Shown here piece by piece: positions 11,358 to 20,816 of a DNA stretch of 64,000 bases (position 1 is its first letter; every line of letters begins with the position of its first letter). Source of the DNA: Sphingobium algorifonticola (lineage in GTDB: Bacteria; Pseudomonadota; Alphaproteobacteria; Sphingomonadales; Sphingomonadaceae); the NCBI RefSeq assembly GCF_004005485.1, contig NZ_RZUL01000002.1, positions 310,001 to 374,000 of the forward strand, given 5' to 3'. Made by a program: the position numbers and the translations under genes. The notes beneath the pieces were generated by a model, which made no database searches, had not been told where the DNA came from, and saw only the letters and a list, made by a program, of their open reading frames with translations.

Positions 11358-12989
11358 TCACGGCATCTTCGCCTTGGGCGCCCCTGGCGCGAACACATCG
11401 CCGAAGAAGTCCTTTTCATACCACAGCGGCGTGGCGGGCGCATTGGCGATGTCGCGGGCGATCAGATAGTTGATCTTCGCGAACTTGGCCGCCGCCTTCC
11501 AGTCGAACGGCAGGTCGATCTGGTCCGACGGCTTGTGATAATGCGTCTTCAGGAAATCCTCGAACTGCTTCTGCCCTTCGCCCGCAAAGCCGGTCATCAG
11601 GAACACCGACGGCACGCCTTCCTGCACGAAGCGATAATGGTCCGACCGGGTGAACAGCCCTTCGGCGGGCAGCGGATCGGGCGACAGCTTCACGCCCGCG
11701 GATGCCGCAGCCCGACCCACGAGCGGGCCGAGCGTCGAATGTTCCGCGCCGAACGCGATCACATCCTGAAAGTCGTACAGCAGGATGGGCATGTCGAGAT
11801 TGACCACGCCGACCACCTTGCCGCCTGCGGGCAGCACCGGATGCTTGGCCAGATATTGCGATCCGAGCAGGCCGTCCTCCTCCGCTGTCACCGCCGCCAG
11901 CATGATGGGGCGCTTGGGCTTCGCCCCGGTCGCCATGAAGGCGCGCGCCACTTCCAGCAGCGTCGCCGTGCCCGCCGCATTGTCCATCGCGCCATTGTAG
12001 AGCTTGTCCGGGCCTTCGGCGGTTTCCTTGATCCCTTCATGGTCGAGATGCGCCATCAGCAGCACATATTCATTGGCGAGCGCCGGGTCGGACCCCGGAA
12101 TGATGCCGATGACATTCTGGCTCTGCGCGGTGCTGACCGTCGACGCGCGGGTGATCGTGACCGTTGGTTTCAGCGCAAAGCCCTTGGGCTTGCCGCCCTG
12201 TTTGGCGGCAATGTCCAGCGCCGATTGCAAGCTGCGCGGCGCGCCCGCGAACAGCGCGTCCGCGGCCTTGCCCGTCACGGTCGCGGACCCGCGCATGCCC
12301 GGCGCGCGGACATAGGGCTTCCCATCGGTCTCGATCCAGCTCACCACGGGGCCTTGGCTGTTGGCGACATAGCTTTTCCACGGACGGCGACCCAGCGCCT
12401 CGGGCGTCGGGATGGAGATGATGCCGATTGCGCCTGCCGCCTGTGCCATCATCACCTTTTCGGCGTTCAGATGCGCGCCGATCTCGCTTTGCATCCCCTT
12501 GGGAAAGCCGGAGAGGACGACCACGAACTTGCCCTTGACGTTGAGGCCCGCATAATCGGTCATGCCGTTTTCCGGCGACTGGATGCCGAAGCCCGCAAAC
12601 ACCGCGCCTGCGCTCAATGTCTGGTCCGGCTCGCGGGCAAAGGCCGTGACGATCGCATCGGTGCCGTTGTCGAAACTCGTTTCGCCAATGCTGATACGCG
12701 CGGGCGCGCCGTCCTTCAGGTTCGCCATCGACAGGGTGACGGGCTGATACCATTTTCCGTCGACCGCCGGTGTCAGGCCCAGCCCTTCGAATTGCGTGGC
12801 GACATAGCGCGCGGCGATGTCGAAGCCCCGGCTGCCTGCGTTGCGCCCTTCGAGCAGATCGTCGGCGAGGAAGGCGACATGCGCCCGCATCGCCTCGGGC
12901 TGCACCTCGGGCACAGTTGCGTCCTGCGCCAGCGCGGTGGTGGACAGCAGCGTCAGGGCGACGGCGGCGGCGAACGGGCGAAGGGTCAT
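11358..12989 (-). CDS. Exported M28 family zinc aminopeptidase
   Basis: This 543-residue protein has a signal peptide (1-21, TALA|Q). A PA-type insert (about 120-260, GIQSPENGMTDYAGLNVKGKFVVVL) precedes the peptidase core. Metal ligands of clan MH are visible: H314 and D316 in AHLDH, D336 in AMDNAAG, E370/E371 in TAEEDG, D399 in VNLDM and a late H in HYHKPSDQ. It probably removes N-terminal residues from peptides in the periplasm or outside the cell. It diverges from the M16 peptidase gene, so two exported peptidases flank one 170-bp promoter region. Confidence 0.93.
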   Translation of the reverse strand: MTLRPFAAAVALTLLSTTALAQDATVPEVQPEAMRAHVAFLADDLLEGRNAGSRGFDIAARYVATQFEGLGLTPAVDGKWYQPVTLSMANLKDGAPARISIGETSFDNGTDAIVTAFAREPDQTLSAGAVFAGFGIQSPENGMTDYAGLNVKGKFVVVLSGFPKGMQSEIGAHLNAEKVMMAQAAGAIGIISIPTPEALGRRPWKSYVANSQGPVVSWIETDGKPYVRAPGMRGSATVTGKAADALFAGAPRSLQSALDIAAKQGGKPKGFALKPTVTITRASTVSTAQSQNVIGIIPGSDPALANEYVLLMAHLDHEGIKETAEGPDKLYNGAMDNAAGTATLLEVARAFMATGAKPKRPIMLAAVTAEEDGLLGSQYLAKHPVLPAGGKVVGVVNLDMPILLYDFQDVIAFGAEHSTLGPLVGRAAASAGVKLSPDPLPAEGLFTRSDHYRFVQEGVPSVFLMTGFAGEGQKQFEDFLKTHYHKPSDQIDLPFDWKAAAKFAKINYLIARDIANAPATPLWYEKDFFGDVFAPGAPKAKMP

Positions 12990-13159
12990 GATGGCGGTCT
13001 TTCGTGGCAGAGATAATCCTGTGGCATGCGAAACTATCGTGCGACAAGCGGCTGTCCAGCGGAAAGCGTATTGCGTCGCTAAAACGCTTCGCTATTCTGC
13101 GCCATCTGCCGGTGGCCGTTGCGCCTGCCGGGCACATGCCGTGTGAAGGATTGCCCCTG

Positions 13160-16111
13160 ATGTTTCGTACTTTCGCCCCCCGCCTTGCGCTGGCCCTTGC
13201 GGTGTCGCCGCTGGCGCTCGCCGCGCCCGTCTATGCCCAGGGTACCGCCGCCACGAAGCCCGCGCCGGTCGAAACGCTCGTTTCGGCGGTGAAGATACCC
13301 TATGAACAGTTCACCTTGGCCAACGGCCTGCGCGTCATCGTCCATACCGATCGCAAGGCGCCGGTGGTGGCCGTGTCGATCTGGTACGATGTCGGGTCGA
13401 AGCACGAGCCGAAGGGCAAGACCGGCTTTGCCCATCTGTTCGAGCATCTGATGTTCAACGGGTCGGAAAACAGCCCCGGCGATTTCTTCGAGCCGCTGCA
13501 ACAGGTCGGCGCGACCGATTTCAACGGCACCACCTGGTTCGATCGTACCAATTATTTCCAGACGGTGCCCAAGTCCGCGCTGGAGGTTGCGCTGTTCCTC
13601 GAAAGCGACCGTATGGGGCATCTGCTGGGCGCGGTGACGCAGGAGAAGCTGGATAACCAGCGTGGCGTCGTCCAGAATGAAAAGCGGCAGGGCGACAATC
13701 AGCCTTATGGCCTGGTCGAATATGTCCAGCTTGAAGGGCTGCTGCCGGCGGGCCATCCCTATGCCCATTCCACGATCGGGTCGATGGCTGATCTCGATGC
13801 CGCCAGCCTCGCCGATGTGAAGAGCTGGTTCACCGATCATTATGGCCCCAACAATGCCGTGCTGGTGCTGGCGGGCGATATCGACGTGGCGACCGCCCGG
13901 CCGCTCGTCGACAAATATTTCGGCGACATCGCGGCTGGCAAGAAAGTGCAGCCCGTCAATGCGCCGGTGCCCAGCCTGCCCGCGCGCAAGGACATGGTGA
14001 TGAAGGATCGCGTCGCGACGACGCGGCTCTATCGCTGGTGGGCGGTGCCGGGCCTCAACGATCCCGACGCGACGCCGCTGGAAATCGGCGCGTCGGTGCT
14101 CGGCGGTCTCGCCAGCTCGCGGCTCGACAACGAGCTGGTGCGCGGCGAACAGATTGCCGTGGGCGTTACCGCTCAGTTGCAGGAGTTCGCGCAGCTTTCC
14201 TTCTTCGAAGTCACCGCCGATGTGAAGCCCGGCGTGGATGCCAAGCTGGTGGGCGAACGGCTCGACGCGCTGCTGGCCGACTATATCGCCAAGGGGCCGA
14301 CCGCGGACGAAGTGGCGCGGGTCGCTACATCCAGCATTTCCGGCACGATCGGCGGCCTTGAATCGGTAGGCGGCTTTTCCGGCAAGGCGGTGACGCTGGC
14401 CGAAGGCGCGCTCTATTCGAACGATCCGTCCTTTTATGCGAAGCAGCTCAAGGAACTGGCGCAGGCGACACCGGCGCAGGTGACGGCGGCGATGCAGAAA
14501 TGGCTGACGCGCCCGGTGTTCGCGCTGACGGTCGAGCCGGGGGAGCGCGACGCCTATCAGGATGCCGGTGGCAAGGTTTCGGTGCGCAGCGGCGTGACCA
14601 GCGCGCCCGCTTATTATCGCATGCCCGAAGACGGCGGCCTCGGAAAGGCCAGTATCAGCATGCCGGCGCAGGCCGTCGCCGCGCCTGCCGATGCCGGTCC
14701 GGCGTCCGCGCCGGGCGGGCCTCGCGCGGCGGTCGATCGCAGCAAGCTGCCCGAAGTCGGCCCCATTCCCAATCTCGATTTCCCCACGGTCGAAACGACC
14801 ACTTTGTCGAATGGCATCAAGGTGCATTTCGCAAAGCGCGATACCGTGCCGACGCTGCGCCTGTCGGTCGTGTTCGATGCGGGCAATGCCGCCGATCCGC
14901 ATGACAGGCTGGGCACGCAGGCGGTGATGCTCGCGATGCTCAAGGAAGGCACGAAAACGCGCAACGCCGTTCAGATCGCCGAGGAGCAGGAGCGGCTGGG
15001 CGCGAACATTTCGGTCGGTGCCAGCATGGATCGCACCACCGTGGGCCTCTATGCGCTGATGCCCAATCTCGCGCCCTCGCTCGATCTGATGGCCGACATC
15101 ATCAAGAACCCCGCGTTCGACGCCAAGGAACTGGACCGGGTGCGCAGCCAGCAGCTCTCGCGCATCGCGCAGGAGCTGACCCAGCCGCAGGCGCTCGCCA
15201 GCCGCACACTGCCGCCGCTGCTGTTCGGCAAGGATCATCCCTATGGCGTGCCGAGCAGCGGCACCGGTGATCCGGCAGTGGTGAAGGCGCTGACGCCGCA
15301 GGATCTTGCCGGGTTCCACAACAAGTGGATTCGCGGTGACAATGCGGAAATCTTCGCAGTCGGCGCGACTACATTGGCGGACCTCAAGCCGATGCTGGAG
15401 GCGCGCTTCGGCACATGGCGCATGACGCGCGACCTGCCGGGCAAGAAGAACTTCGATGTGCCGACGCCGCCCGCGCAATCGCGCATCGTGCTGGTCGATC
15501 GCCCGCAGTCGCCGCAATCGGTCATCTACGGCGGGCAATTGCTGGACGCGAAGGGCAGCGACGATCTCGTCACCTTCCTTGCCGCCAACGACATATTGGG
15601 CGGCAGTTTCCTCAGCCGGATCAACATGGACCTGCGCGAAACCAAGGGCTGGTCCTATGGCGTGTTCTCGACGATCAACCGCTTTGCCGGCCGCTTGCCC
15701 TATATCATCGTCGCCCCGGTGCAGGCGGACCAGACCGGCCCGTCGATCACCGTGCTCAAGACGCAGTTCAAGGATTTTCTGGGCGTGAAGGGCGTGACCG
15801 CCGCCGAGCTGGAGCGGACAGTCAACGGCAGCACCCGCGAACTGGCGGGCAGCTTCGAAACCTCCGCCGACGTGCTGGGTGAAATGCAGCGCGACGTGCT
15901 GTACAACCGGCCGTTCGATTATGTCGAGACGCTGGCCGACCGCTACAAGACGTTGACCGCCCCGCAGCTTGACGCCGCCGCGCGCAAGCTGATCGACCCC
16001 GACAAGGTGACCTGGGTCGTCGTCGGCGACAAGGCGGTTGTGATGCCGCAGCTGGAAAAGCTGGGCATGCCGATCACCGTCGTTGACAGCGCGAGCATCG
16101 CGGCCAAATAA
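13160..16111 (+). CDS. Exported M16 (pitrilysin/insulinase-type) zinc protease, two-domain
   Basis: This 983-residue protein has a signal peptide (1-27, VYA|Q). The first M16 domain holds the inverted zinc motif HxxEH (H92, E95, H96 in HLFEH) and the third ligand E174. The second M16 half (from about 560, TLSNGIKVHFAKRDTVPTLR) lacks HxxEH and is the non-catalytic half, as is usual. The two are linked by an Ala/Pro-rich region. The ATG at 13160 with AAGGA upstream is preferred over 52 codons of non-coding character upstream. The two-domain secreted form is common in sphingomonads and degrades peptides in the periplasm. Confidence 0.95.
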   Translation: MFRTFAPRLALALAVSPLALAAPVYAQGTAATKPAPVETLVSAVKIPYEQFTLANGLRVIVHTDRKAPVVAVSIWYDVGSKHEPKGKTGFAHLFEHLMFNGSENSPGDFFEPLQQVGATDFNGTTWFDRTNYFQTVPKSALEVALFLESDRMGHLLGAVTQEKLDNQRGVVQNEKRQGDNQPYGLVEYVQLEGLLPAGHPYAHSTIGSMADLDAASLADVKSWFTDHYGPNNAVLVLAGDIDVATARPLVDKYFGDIAAGKKVQPVNAPVPSLPARKDMVMKDRVATTRLYRWWAVPGLNDPDATPLEIGASVLGGLASSRLDNELVRGEQIAVGVTAQLQEFAQLSFFEVTADVKPGVDAKLVGERLDALLADYIAKGPTADEVARVATSSISGTIGGLESVGGFSGKAVTLAEGALYSNDPSFYAKQLKELAQATPAQVTAAMQKWLTRPVFALTVEPGERDAYQDAGGKVSVRSGVTSAPAYYRMPEDGGLGKASISMPAQAVAAPADAGPASAPGGPRAAVDRSKLPEVGPIPNLDFPTVETTTLSNGIKVHFAKRDTVPTLRLSVVFDAGNAADPHDRLGTQAVMLAMLKEGTKTRNAVQIAEEQERLGANISVGASMDRTTVGLYALMPNLAPSLDLMADIIKNPAFDAKELDRVRSQQLSRIAQELTQPQALASRTLPPLLFGKDHPYGVPSSGTGDPAVVKALTPQDLAGFHNKWIRGDNAEIFAVGATTLADLKPMLEARFGTWRMTRDLPGKKNFDVPTPPAQSRIVLVDRPQSPQSVIYGGQLLDAKGSDDLVTFLAANDILGGSFLSRINMDLRETKGWSYGVFSTINRFAGRLPYIIVAPVQADQTGPSITVLKTQFKDFLGVKGVTAAELERTVNGSTRELAGSFETSADVLGEMQRDVLYNRPFDYVETLADRYKTLTAPQLDAAARKLIDPDKVTWVVVGDKAVVMPQLEKLGMPITVVDSASIAAK

Positions 16112-16138
16112 GCCGAAACCCTGTTACGGAGAGAGACG

Positions 16139-16441
16139 ATGGCAACAGTAGACGGCGCCTATGATTGCGTAACCAAGACCCCGATGGGCGACCAGAGCAG
16201 CGTGTTCACCGTCATCAGCAACGGCGACAGTTTCCACGGCACCAACGCCGGACCGATGGGATCGCTGGACGTGACCGACGGCAAGGTCGATGGCAACCGC
16301 CTGACGTGGAAGATGGAAATGACCATCCCCATGCCGATGACCCTGGAAGCCGAAGCGATCATCGAAGGCGACACGCTGACCGGCACCATCCAGCTCGGCG
16401 CCTTCGGCAGCGCCGCGATGACGGGCACGCGGCGGGGGTAA
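16139..16441 (+). CDS. Conserved 100-residue protein of unknown function
   Basis: The ATG at 16139 follows GGAGAGAGACG. The 100-residue protein has no signal peptide and no membrane segment. It is made of short beta-strand-like stretches (SVFTVISNGDSFHGTN, GSLDVTDGKVDGNRLTW, EAEAIIEGDTLTGTIQLGAFG) that look like a small beta-barrel or jelly-roll. Sphingomonads have similar proteins annotated as hypothetical. It lies 27 bp after the M16 peptidase and is probably on the same transcript. Function unknown. Confidence 0.8.
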   Translation: MATVDGAYDCVTKTPMGDQSSVFTVISNGDSFHGTNAGPMGSLDVTDGKVDGNRLTWKMEMTIPMPMTLEAEAIIEGDTLTGTIQLGAFGSAAMTGTRRG

Positions 16442-16510
16442 GTGCTCAGACGTTGAAAACCGTCATTTTTGAACAACCTGGTGACTATATCCTCGGCCAA
16501 GTCATCACCC

Positions 16511-16534
16511 GTTCCCCTGCTTTCGCAGGGGAAC
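16511..16534. repeat. Short palindrome, family C-like
   Basis: The 10-bp arms GTTCCCCTGC (16511-16520) and GCAGGGGAAC (16525-16534) are separated by TTTC. It resembles the wider family of GTCATTCCCGC-type hairpins, with surrounding GTCATCACCC, in the non-coding stretch between the 100-residue gene and pal. Confidence 0.7.
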
Positions 16535-16610
16535 ATCACAGATATCCTCGAAGGGGATAATCGCCAAACAAGTTCAGGATGACGAAGTGTGCGTTGCCAC
16601 GGTAACGAAA

Positions 16611-16644
16611 AGGCCCGCCGGTCTTTCGATCGGCGGGCCTTTTT
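16611..16644. terminator. Terminator between the 100-residue gene and pal
   Basis: AGGCCCGCCG (16611-16620) pairs with CGGCGGGCCT (16631-16640), extended inward by GTC/GAT, and is followed by four T residues. A-rich bases on the left side (GAAAAGG) make it usable on the minus strand too. The flanking genes converge. Confidence 0.85.
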
Positions 16645-16662
16645 GCGTGCTATGCGATCCGG

Positions 16663-17178
16663 TCAATATTGCACGGTCACTGTCACGGCGCGGCGGTTCT
16701 GTGCCCAGGCGCTTTCGTCGGAGCCGAGCGCGGCGGGGCGTTCCTTGCCATAGCTGATCGTGGTGATACGCGACGGGTCGATGCCCAGCGAGGCCAGATA
16801 GTTCTTTGCCGAATTGGCGCGCTTTTCGCCCAGCGCCAGATTATAGTCGCGGGTGCCGCGTTCGTCGGCATGGCCTTCCAGCGTGACGCGGACGGTCGGG
16901 TTGGCTTGCAGCCACTGCGCCTGGCTTTGCAGGATCGCCTGGTCTTCGGCATCGACGTCGAACGCGTCGGTACCGAACAGGATACGGTCGGCCGCGACGC
17001 TGGCGACGAAATCTTCCTGGCTGCCCTTCACCGGGCCGGTCGGTGCGGGCGGAGTCGCCTCCGTCTGGGTCGTGCTGTCCACCGGCGCAGGCGGCAGTTC
17101 CTGCGGGGCCTTCTTGGCGCAGGCGGCCAGCGACACCAGCGCCGTGGCCATCAAGAGGCTGCGGGTCAATCTGTTCAT
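16663..17178 (-). CDS. pal: Peptidoglycan-associated lipoprotein
   Basis: Pal anchors the outer membrane to peptidoglycan and is the last component of the Tol-Pal system. The ATG at 17178 has an exact AAGGAGACGATC before it, giving 171 residues. The lipobox is SLAAC, with the lipidated cysteine at residue 20. A Pro/Thr-rich linker follows, then the OmpA-like peptidoglycan-binding domain with ILFGTDAFDVDAED and EGHADERGTRDYNLALGEKRA. It is 101 bp downstream of tolB. An ATG five codons upstream (17193) is less likely because the Shine-Dalgarno sequence lies inside that extension. Confidence 0.97.
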   Translation of the reverse strand: MNRLTRSLLMATALVSLAACAKKAPQELPPAPVDSTTQTEATPPAPTGPVKGSQEDFVASVAADRILFGTDAFDVDAEDQAILQSQAQWLQANPTVRVTLEGHADERGTRDYNLALGEKRANSAKNYLASLGIDPSRITTISYGKERPAALGSDESAWAQNRRAVTVTVQY

Positions 17179-17279
17179 GATCGTCTCCTTCATGGGGGGC
17201 AGGCGGGGCGGGGGGTGCCCCGGAAAATCGTTACGCAGTCATGACGACTACGCGCGATGCGGGCAAGTGTTCCGCATCC

Positions 17280-18608
17280 TCATGGCAGCAACGGGCCCCA
17301 GGCGGGGTCCGATCCGCTGAGCGGCGTGGGAATGCGGCGCTCGTTCACGCCGGTCAGATCGACCTGCCACACCTGGCTGGCGCCCTGGCGACCGGGCGAC
17401 GTACGGAAGAATTGCAGCACGCGGCCGTTGGGCGACCAGGTCGGCTGTTCGTCCTGCCAGCCGTTCGTCAGGATGCGTTCGTTGTCGCCGCCGGGCGTCA
17501 TCACCGCGATCTTGAAATCGCCGCTAATCTTGGTGAAGGCGATCAGGTCGCCGCGCGGCGACCATTCGGGCGTGGCATAGCGGCCGCCGCCATGGCTGAT
17601 CCGCTGCTGGCCTGAGCCATCGGCGTTCATCGTGTAGACCTGCTGCCCGCCCGACCGGTCGCTTTCGAACACGATGCGGGTGCCGTCGGGCGAATAGCTG
17701 CCGCCGACGTCGATCGCGGGTGAGGTCGTCAGGCGTACCGGCGTGCCCCCTGCGGCGGACACGCGGTAGATGTCCGTATTGCCCGCCACCGCCATGGAAA
17801 ACAGGATGTTGCGTCCATCGGGCGACCAGCGCGGCGCGAAGGTCGGATTGTTGCTTTCGGTCACTAGTCGCTGCTTGCCGGTGCCGATGTCGTACACATA
17901 GATGCGCACCCGGTTGTTCAAATAGCTCACATAGACGATTGACTTGTAATCGGGCGAGAAACGCGGCGTCAGCGCGATCGACTGGCCATTGGTGATGAAA
18001 CGGTGGTTCGCCCCGTCGCTGTCCATGATGGCGAGGCGCTTGACGCGCTTATCCTTCGGCCCGCTCTCGGCGATATAGGCGATGCGGCTGTCGAAGAACG
18101 GGCTTTCGCCCGACAGGCGCGCATAGATGGCGTCGGCGCATTTGTGCGCGGCGCGGCGCCAGTCGCCGGGCGCGACGACATAGCCTTGGCGGGTCAGTTC
18201 GGACTTCAGCGCCACATCGTAGAGATAGCAGCCCACGGTAATGTCGGCCGCGCCGCCCGTCGAACGGACGAAGCCATGCACCAGCGCCTCGTAACTGCCC
18301 CATTTGTCGAACGAGGGGAAAGTGACTTCAGGCACGGTGACGGAAGGCACGCCCGCCGGTCCCGAAGGCTCGAACAGGCCGGAGCCTTTGAGGTCCGACG
18401 CAATCACCTCGGCGATCTTGCGACCCAGTTCCTCGGTGGTCCCGGCGGGCGTCTGCACCGATTGCTGGGTGGGCAGGGTCGGCACCGCGATTTTCAAGCT
18501 GGAGGCGCTTTCATCGGTCACATCGACGCTGAGCTGCGCTGCGGCCGGTGCCGCCACCAGCGCAAGCGCCATGGCCGTGGTCGCGGCGAGAGTTTTCCAG
18601 GGGATCAT
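17280..18608 (-). CDS. tolB: Tol-Pal system beta-propeller protein TolB
   Basis: TolB is the periplasmic propeller that binds Pal and signals from the inner-membrane Tol complex. The protein has 442 residues, with a signal peptide (1-24, AAA|Q). The N-terminal domain (to about 170) is followed by repeated propeller strands with the motifs FSPDYKSIVYVSY, WSPDGRNILFS, YSPDGTRIVFES, WSPRGDLIAF and WSPNGRVLQFF. The ATG overlaps the tolA stop codon (ATGA at 18605-18608), so the two are translationally coupled. Confidence 0.97.
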   Translation of the reverse strand: MIPWKTLAATTAMALALVAAPAAAQLSVDVTDESASSLKIAVPTLPTQQSVQTPAGTTEELGRKIAEVIASDLKGSGLFEPSGPAGVPSVTVPEVTFPSFDKWGSYEALVHGFVRSTGGAADITVGCYLYDVALKSELTRQGYVVAPGDWRRAAHKCADAIYARLSGESPFFDSRIAYIAESGPKDKRVKRLAIMDSDGANHRFITNGQSIALTPRFSPDYKSIVYVSYLNNRVRIYVYDIGTGKQRLVTESNNPTFAPRWSPDGRNILFSMAVAGNTDIYRVSAAGGTPVRLTTSPAIDVGGSYSPDGTRIVFESDRSGGQQVYTMNADGSGQQRISHGGGRYATPEWSPRGDLIAFTKISGDFKIAVMTPGGDNERILTNGWQDEQPTWSPNGRVLQFFRTSPGRQGASQVWQVDLTGVNERRIPTPLSGSDPAWGPLLP

Positions 18609-19513
18609 TGCGATAGCCTCTTGTCGAAGGAGATGCGGAGGGATTTCCAGCCGTCATAGAGATCGGGGGGCAATTTGAACGGCGCGGCGAGGCGCACGGC
18701 CTTCACGGCCAGTTCCTGATGCAGCTTTACCTGCGCGCGGTTGCTGGCGGTCGTGCCGGTCGTTTCCACCACTTCGGGCGCACCGGCCAGCGCGCCGCTC
18801 TGCGTCAGTTCGACGGCCACCACGGTGCGGAGCTGTTCCGCGTCGGCACCGGTAGGCGCTTTCCAGTGGGGTTTGAGCTGCCGCCGTATCTCGGCATCGA
18901 GCGCGGCTTTCTGGCGCGGGCCGACGCTGCTGGCGGCAGGCGCGACCGGCGCGGCGGCGCGGGGTGCCTCGGTATTGATGCCCTTGAGGAAATCGGGGCC
19001 AAGCTGTGATCCGCGCGGCTTGTCCGCCTTGCCTTTCCCGGTCGCTGCCGCCGGCTTGGGGGGAGCGGGCTTTGCCTTTTCTTTTGCCGGTGCGGCCTTG
19101 GTCTTTTCAACCGGAGGCGCAGGTTTGGCGGGCTTGGCCTTTGCGGGAGCGGGTTTCGGCGCGGGCGGCTTGGGCGCGGCGCGCTCGACCGGCTTTGTGG
19201 CAGGCGCGGGTTTGGGGGCGGGTCGGGGCGCAGGGGGCGGCGGCGCGACCACTGGTTCGCTCGGCGCAGCGATACTGGGCGCAGGCTCGGCCGTCTCGCC
19301 GGTTTCCGGGGCGACGCTGGGCGGGGGCGGGGTCGTCGAAATCTGCGGCGCGGTTGACTTCAAGTCGATTTCGTCGACCAGGCTCACGTCCATCGGCGGC
19401 GAATTGAGCTTCAGCGGATTGGGTGTCGCGAGAAAGCCGGTCGAGAGCAGCCCGAACAGCAGGACATGCCCCGCCGTTGCAACTCCCAGCCCGATTTTCT
19501 CCGTGCGCTCCAT
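18605..19513 (-). CDS. tolA: TolA-like/TonB-like envelope protein
   Basis: This 302-residue protein has one N-terminal membrane helix (about 12-30, VATAGHVLLFGLLSTGFLA), a long Ala/Pro/Lys-rich periplasmic arm (about 75-195) and a C-terminal globular TolA/TonB-fold domain (about 210-302). It links the inner-membrane TolQR motor to TolB and Pal. Its place between tolR and tolB gives the assignment; sequence in this family is poorly conserved. It overlaps tolB by four bases and lies 12 bp after tolR. Confidence 0.9.
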   Translation of the reverse strand: MERTEKIGLGVATAGHVLLFGLLSTGFLATPNPLKLNSPPMDVSLVDEIDLKSTAPQISTTPPPPSVAPETGETAEPAPSIAAPSEPVVAPPPPAPRPAPKPAPATKPVERAAPKPPAPKPAPAKAKPAKPAPPVEKTKAAPAKEKAKPAPPKPAAATGKGKADKPRGSQLGPDFLKGINTEAPRAAAPVAPAASSVGPRQKAALDAEIRRQLKPHWKAPTGADAEQLRTVVAVELTQSGALAGAPEVVETTGTTASNRAQVKLHQELAVKAVRLAAPFKLPPDLYDGWKSLRISFDKRLSQ

Positions 19514-19525
19514 CGCTGACCGGCC

Positions 19526-20002
19526 CTAGTTCGGCATGTCTGAACGGGCGCTGACCCCGGCCGAAGTGTTGCTTTCCGCCGTGCTGACCAGTGCGACCTT
19601 GTTGAGGCCCGCCGCGTTCAGTTCTCCCATCACCTCCATCACCCGGCCATAATCGAGCGCCGTGTCCGCGCGCAGGAACAGTTGCGGCGTGTCGAGGCCC
19701 GCGTTCGCCGCCTTCACTTCCGCAAGGCGGCCGGGCAGGTCGGCCATCGCGACTTCGCTTTCGTCGATGAACACCGCGCCGTTGCGGTCGATCGACACCA
19801 CCACCGGCTTCTGGTCCTGGTCCAGCCCCTTGGCCTTCGTCTCCGGCAGGTTGACTGGCACGCCCGTCACCAGCAGCGGGGCCGTCACCATGAAGATGAT
19901 GAGCAGCACCAGCATCACGTCGACCAATGGTGTCACGTTGATGTCCGCCATCGGCGCGCGCCGTCCGCCACGGCGGGAGGAAGGGGGGCCGGACATGCTC
20001 AT
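19526..20002 (-). CDS. tolR: ExbD/TolR family proton-channel subunit
   Basis: TolR and TolQ form the proton-driven inner-membrane motor. The 158-residue protein starts with a basic, Pro-rich cytosolic part, then DINVTPLVDVMLVLLIIFMV, the single transmembrane segment with the conserved Asp that carries protons. A periplasmic domain follows (VPVNLPETKAKGLDQDQKPVVVSID). Start at 20002; a second ATG at 19996 is possible. A palindromic repeat separates it from tolQ. Confidence 0.95.
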   Translation of the reverse strand: MSMSGPPSSRRGGRRAPMADINVTPLVDVMLVLLIIFMVTAPLLVTGVPVNLPETKAKGLDQDQKPVVVSIDRNGAVFIDESEVAMADLPGRLAEVKAANAGLDTPQLFLRADTALDYGRVMEVMGELNAAGLNKVALVSTAESNTSAGVSARSDMPN

Positions 20003-20020
20003 GCGTATGTCACCTTAATC

Positions 20021-20096
20021 GTCATGCCAGCGAAAGCTGGCATCCCTGGCGTCCGCGCGCTGTCGCCTGAGACCCCAGCCTTCGCTGGGGTGACGG
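20021..20096. repeat. Paired palindromic repeat inside the tol operon, family D
   Basis: Two hairpins stand in tandem. GTCATGCCAG CGAAA CTGGCAT (20021-20043) and ACCCCAGCC/GGCTGGGGT-like arms (20071-20094, ending GTGACG) form inverted units, with the outer GTCA and TGAC also facing each other. It lies in the 112-bp gap between tolQ and tolR. A close copy (GTCACCCCAGCC ... GGGGTGAC) sits at 60609-60634 between fabG and fabD. Confidence 0.8.
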
Positions 20097-20114
20097 GTAA
20101 GGGGGCGTTCGTCC

Positions 20115-20816
20115 TCACCGCGGTGCCTCCAGCTCGCGGCTCAGCGTCGCATAAAAGGCATCGGCGAAGCGGTTCAACCGCGCTTCCAGCCGGTTGATGC
20201 CATGGCTGAACCGGTTGTAGGCGATGACCGCCGGGATCGCCGCGAACAGGCCGATGGCGGTCGCGAACAGGGCTTCCGCGATCCCCGGCGCGACGACGGC
20301 GAGGCTGCTGTTCTGTTCCGCCGCGATCGAAGTGAAGGCGCGCATGATACCCCACACCGTGCCGAACAGGCCGACGAAGGGCGCGACGCTGCCGATGGTC
20401 GCCAGAATGTTGAGCCGGTCCGACAGGCGGTCGATTTCCGCCGCCGATGCGCTGCTCATCGCCGTGGCTAGCCTGTCGCGGGTGCCGTCGCGATCGATCG
20501 TCTTGGCCGCGGTCGATCGCCGCCATTCCGCCACACCCGCCGCCATCACCTTGGCGCTTGGCAGGTCGGATTTGGCGCGCGTTTCGTAAAAACGATCGAT
20601 GTCCTCCGTCTGCCAGAAATCGTTCTCGAACTTCGCGCAGCCCTTGCGTGCCCGGCCGAGCGAGACGCCGAAGCCGATGATGATCGCCCAGGTCCAGATG
20701 CTGGCGAGCAGCAGGCCCGCCATCACCCCTTTCACGACGATGTCGGCCTGAAGGAACAGGGCGAGCGGGGATATGGTCGCAGCATCGGTGGCAAGCGTAA
20801 GCGCAGGCATGGTCAT
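20115..20816 (-). CDS. tolQ: TolQ inner-membrane proton-channel protein
   Basis: TolQ is the main channel subunit of the Tol motor. The 233-residue protein has three membrane helices: about 26-46 (VVKGVMAGLLLASIWTWAII), and two in the second half around SVAPFVGLFGTVWGIMRAF and EALFATAIGLFAAIPAVIAYN, which carry the conserved Thr/Gly-rich motif. The start ATG overlaps the ybgC stop (ATGA at 20813-20816); a second in-frame ATG lies two codons later. Translational coupling to ybgC is likely. Confidence 0.96.
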   Translation of the reverse strand: MTMPALTLATDAATISPLALFLQADIVVKGVMAGLLLASIWTWAIIIGFGVSLGRARKGCAKFENDFWQTEDIDRFYETRAKSDLPSAKVMAAGVAEWRRSTAAKTIDRDGTRDRLATAMSSASAAEIDRLSDRLNILATIGSVAPFVGLFGTVWGIMRAFTSIAAEQNSSLAVVAPGIAEALFATAIGLFAAIPAVIAYNRFSHGINRLEARLNRFADAFYATLSRELEAPR

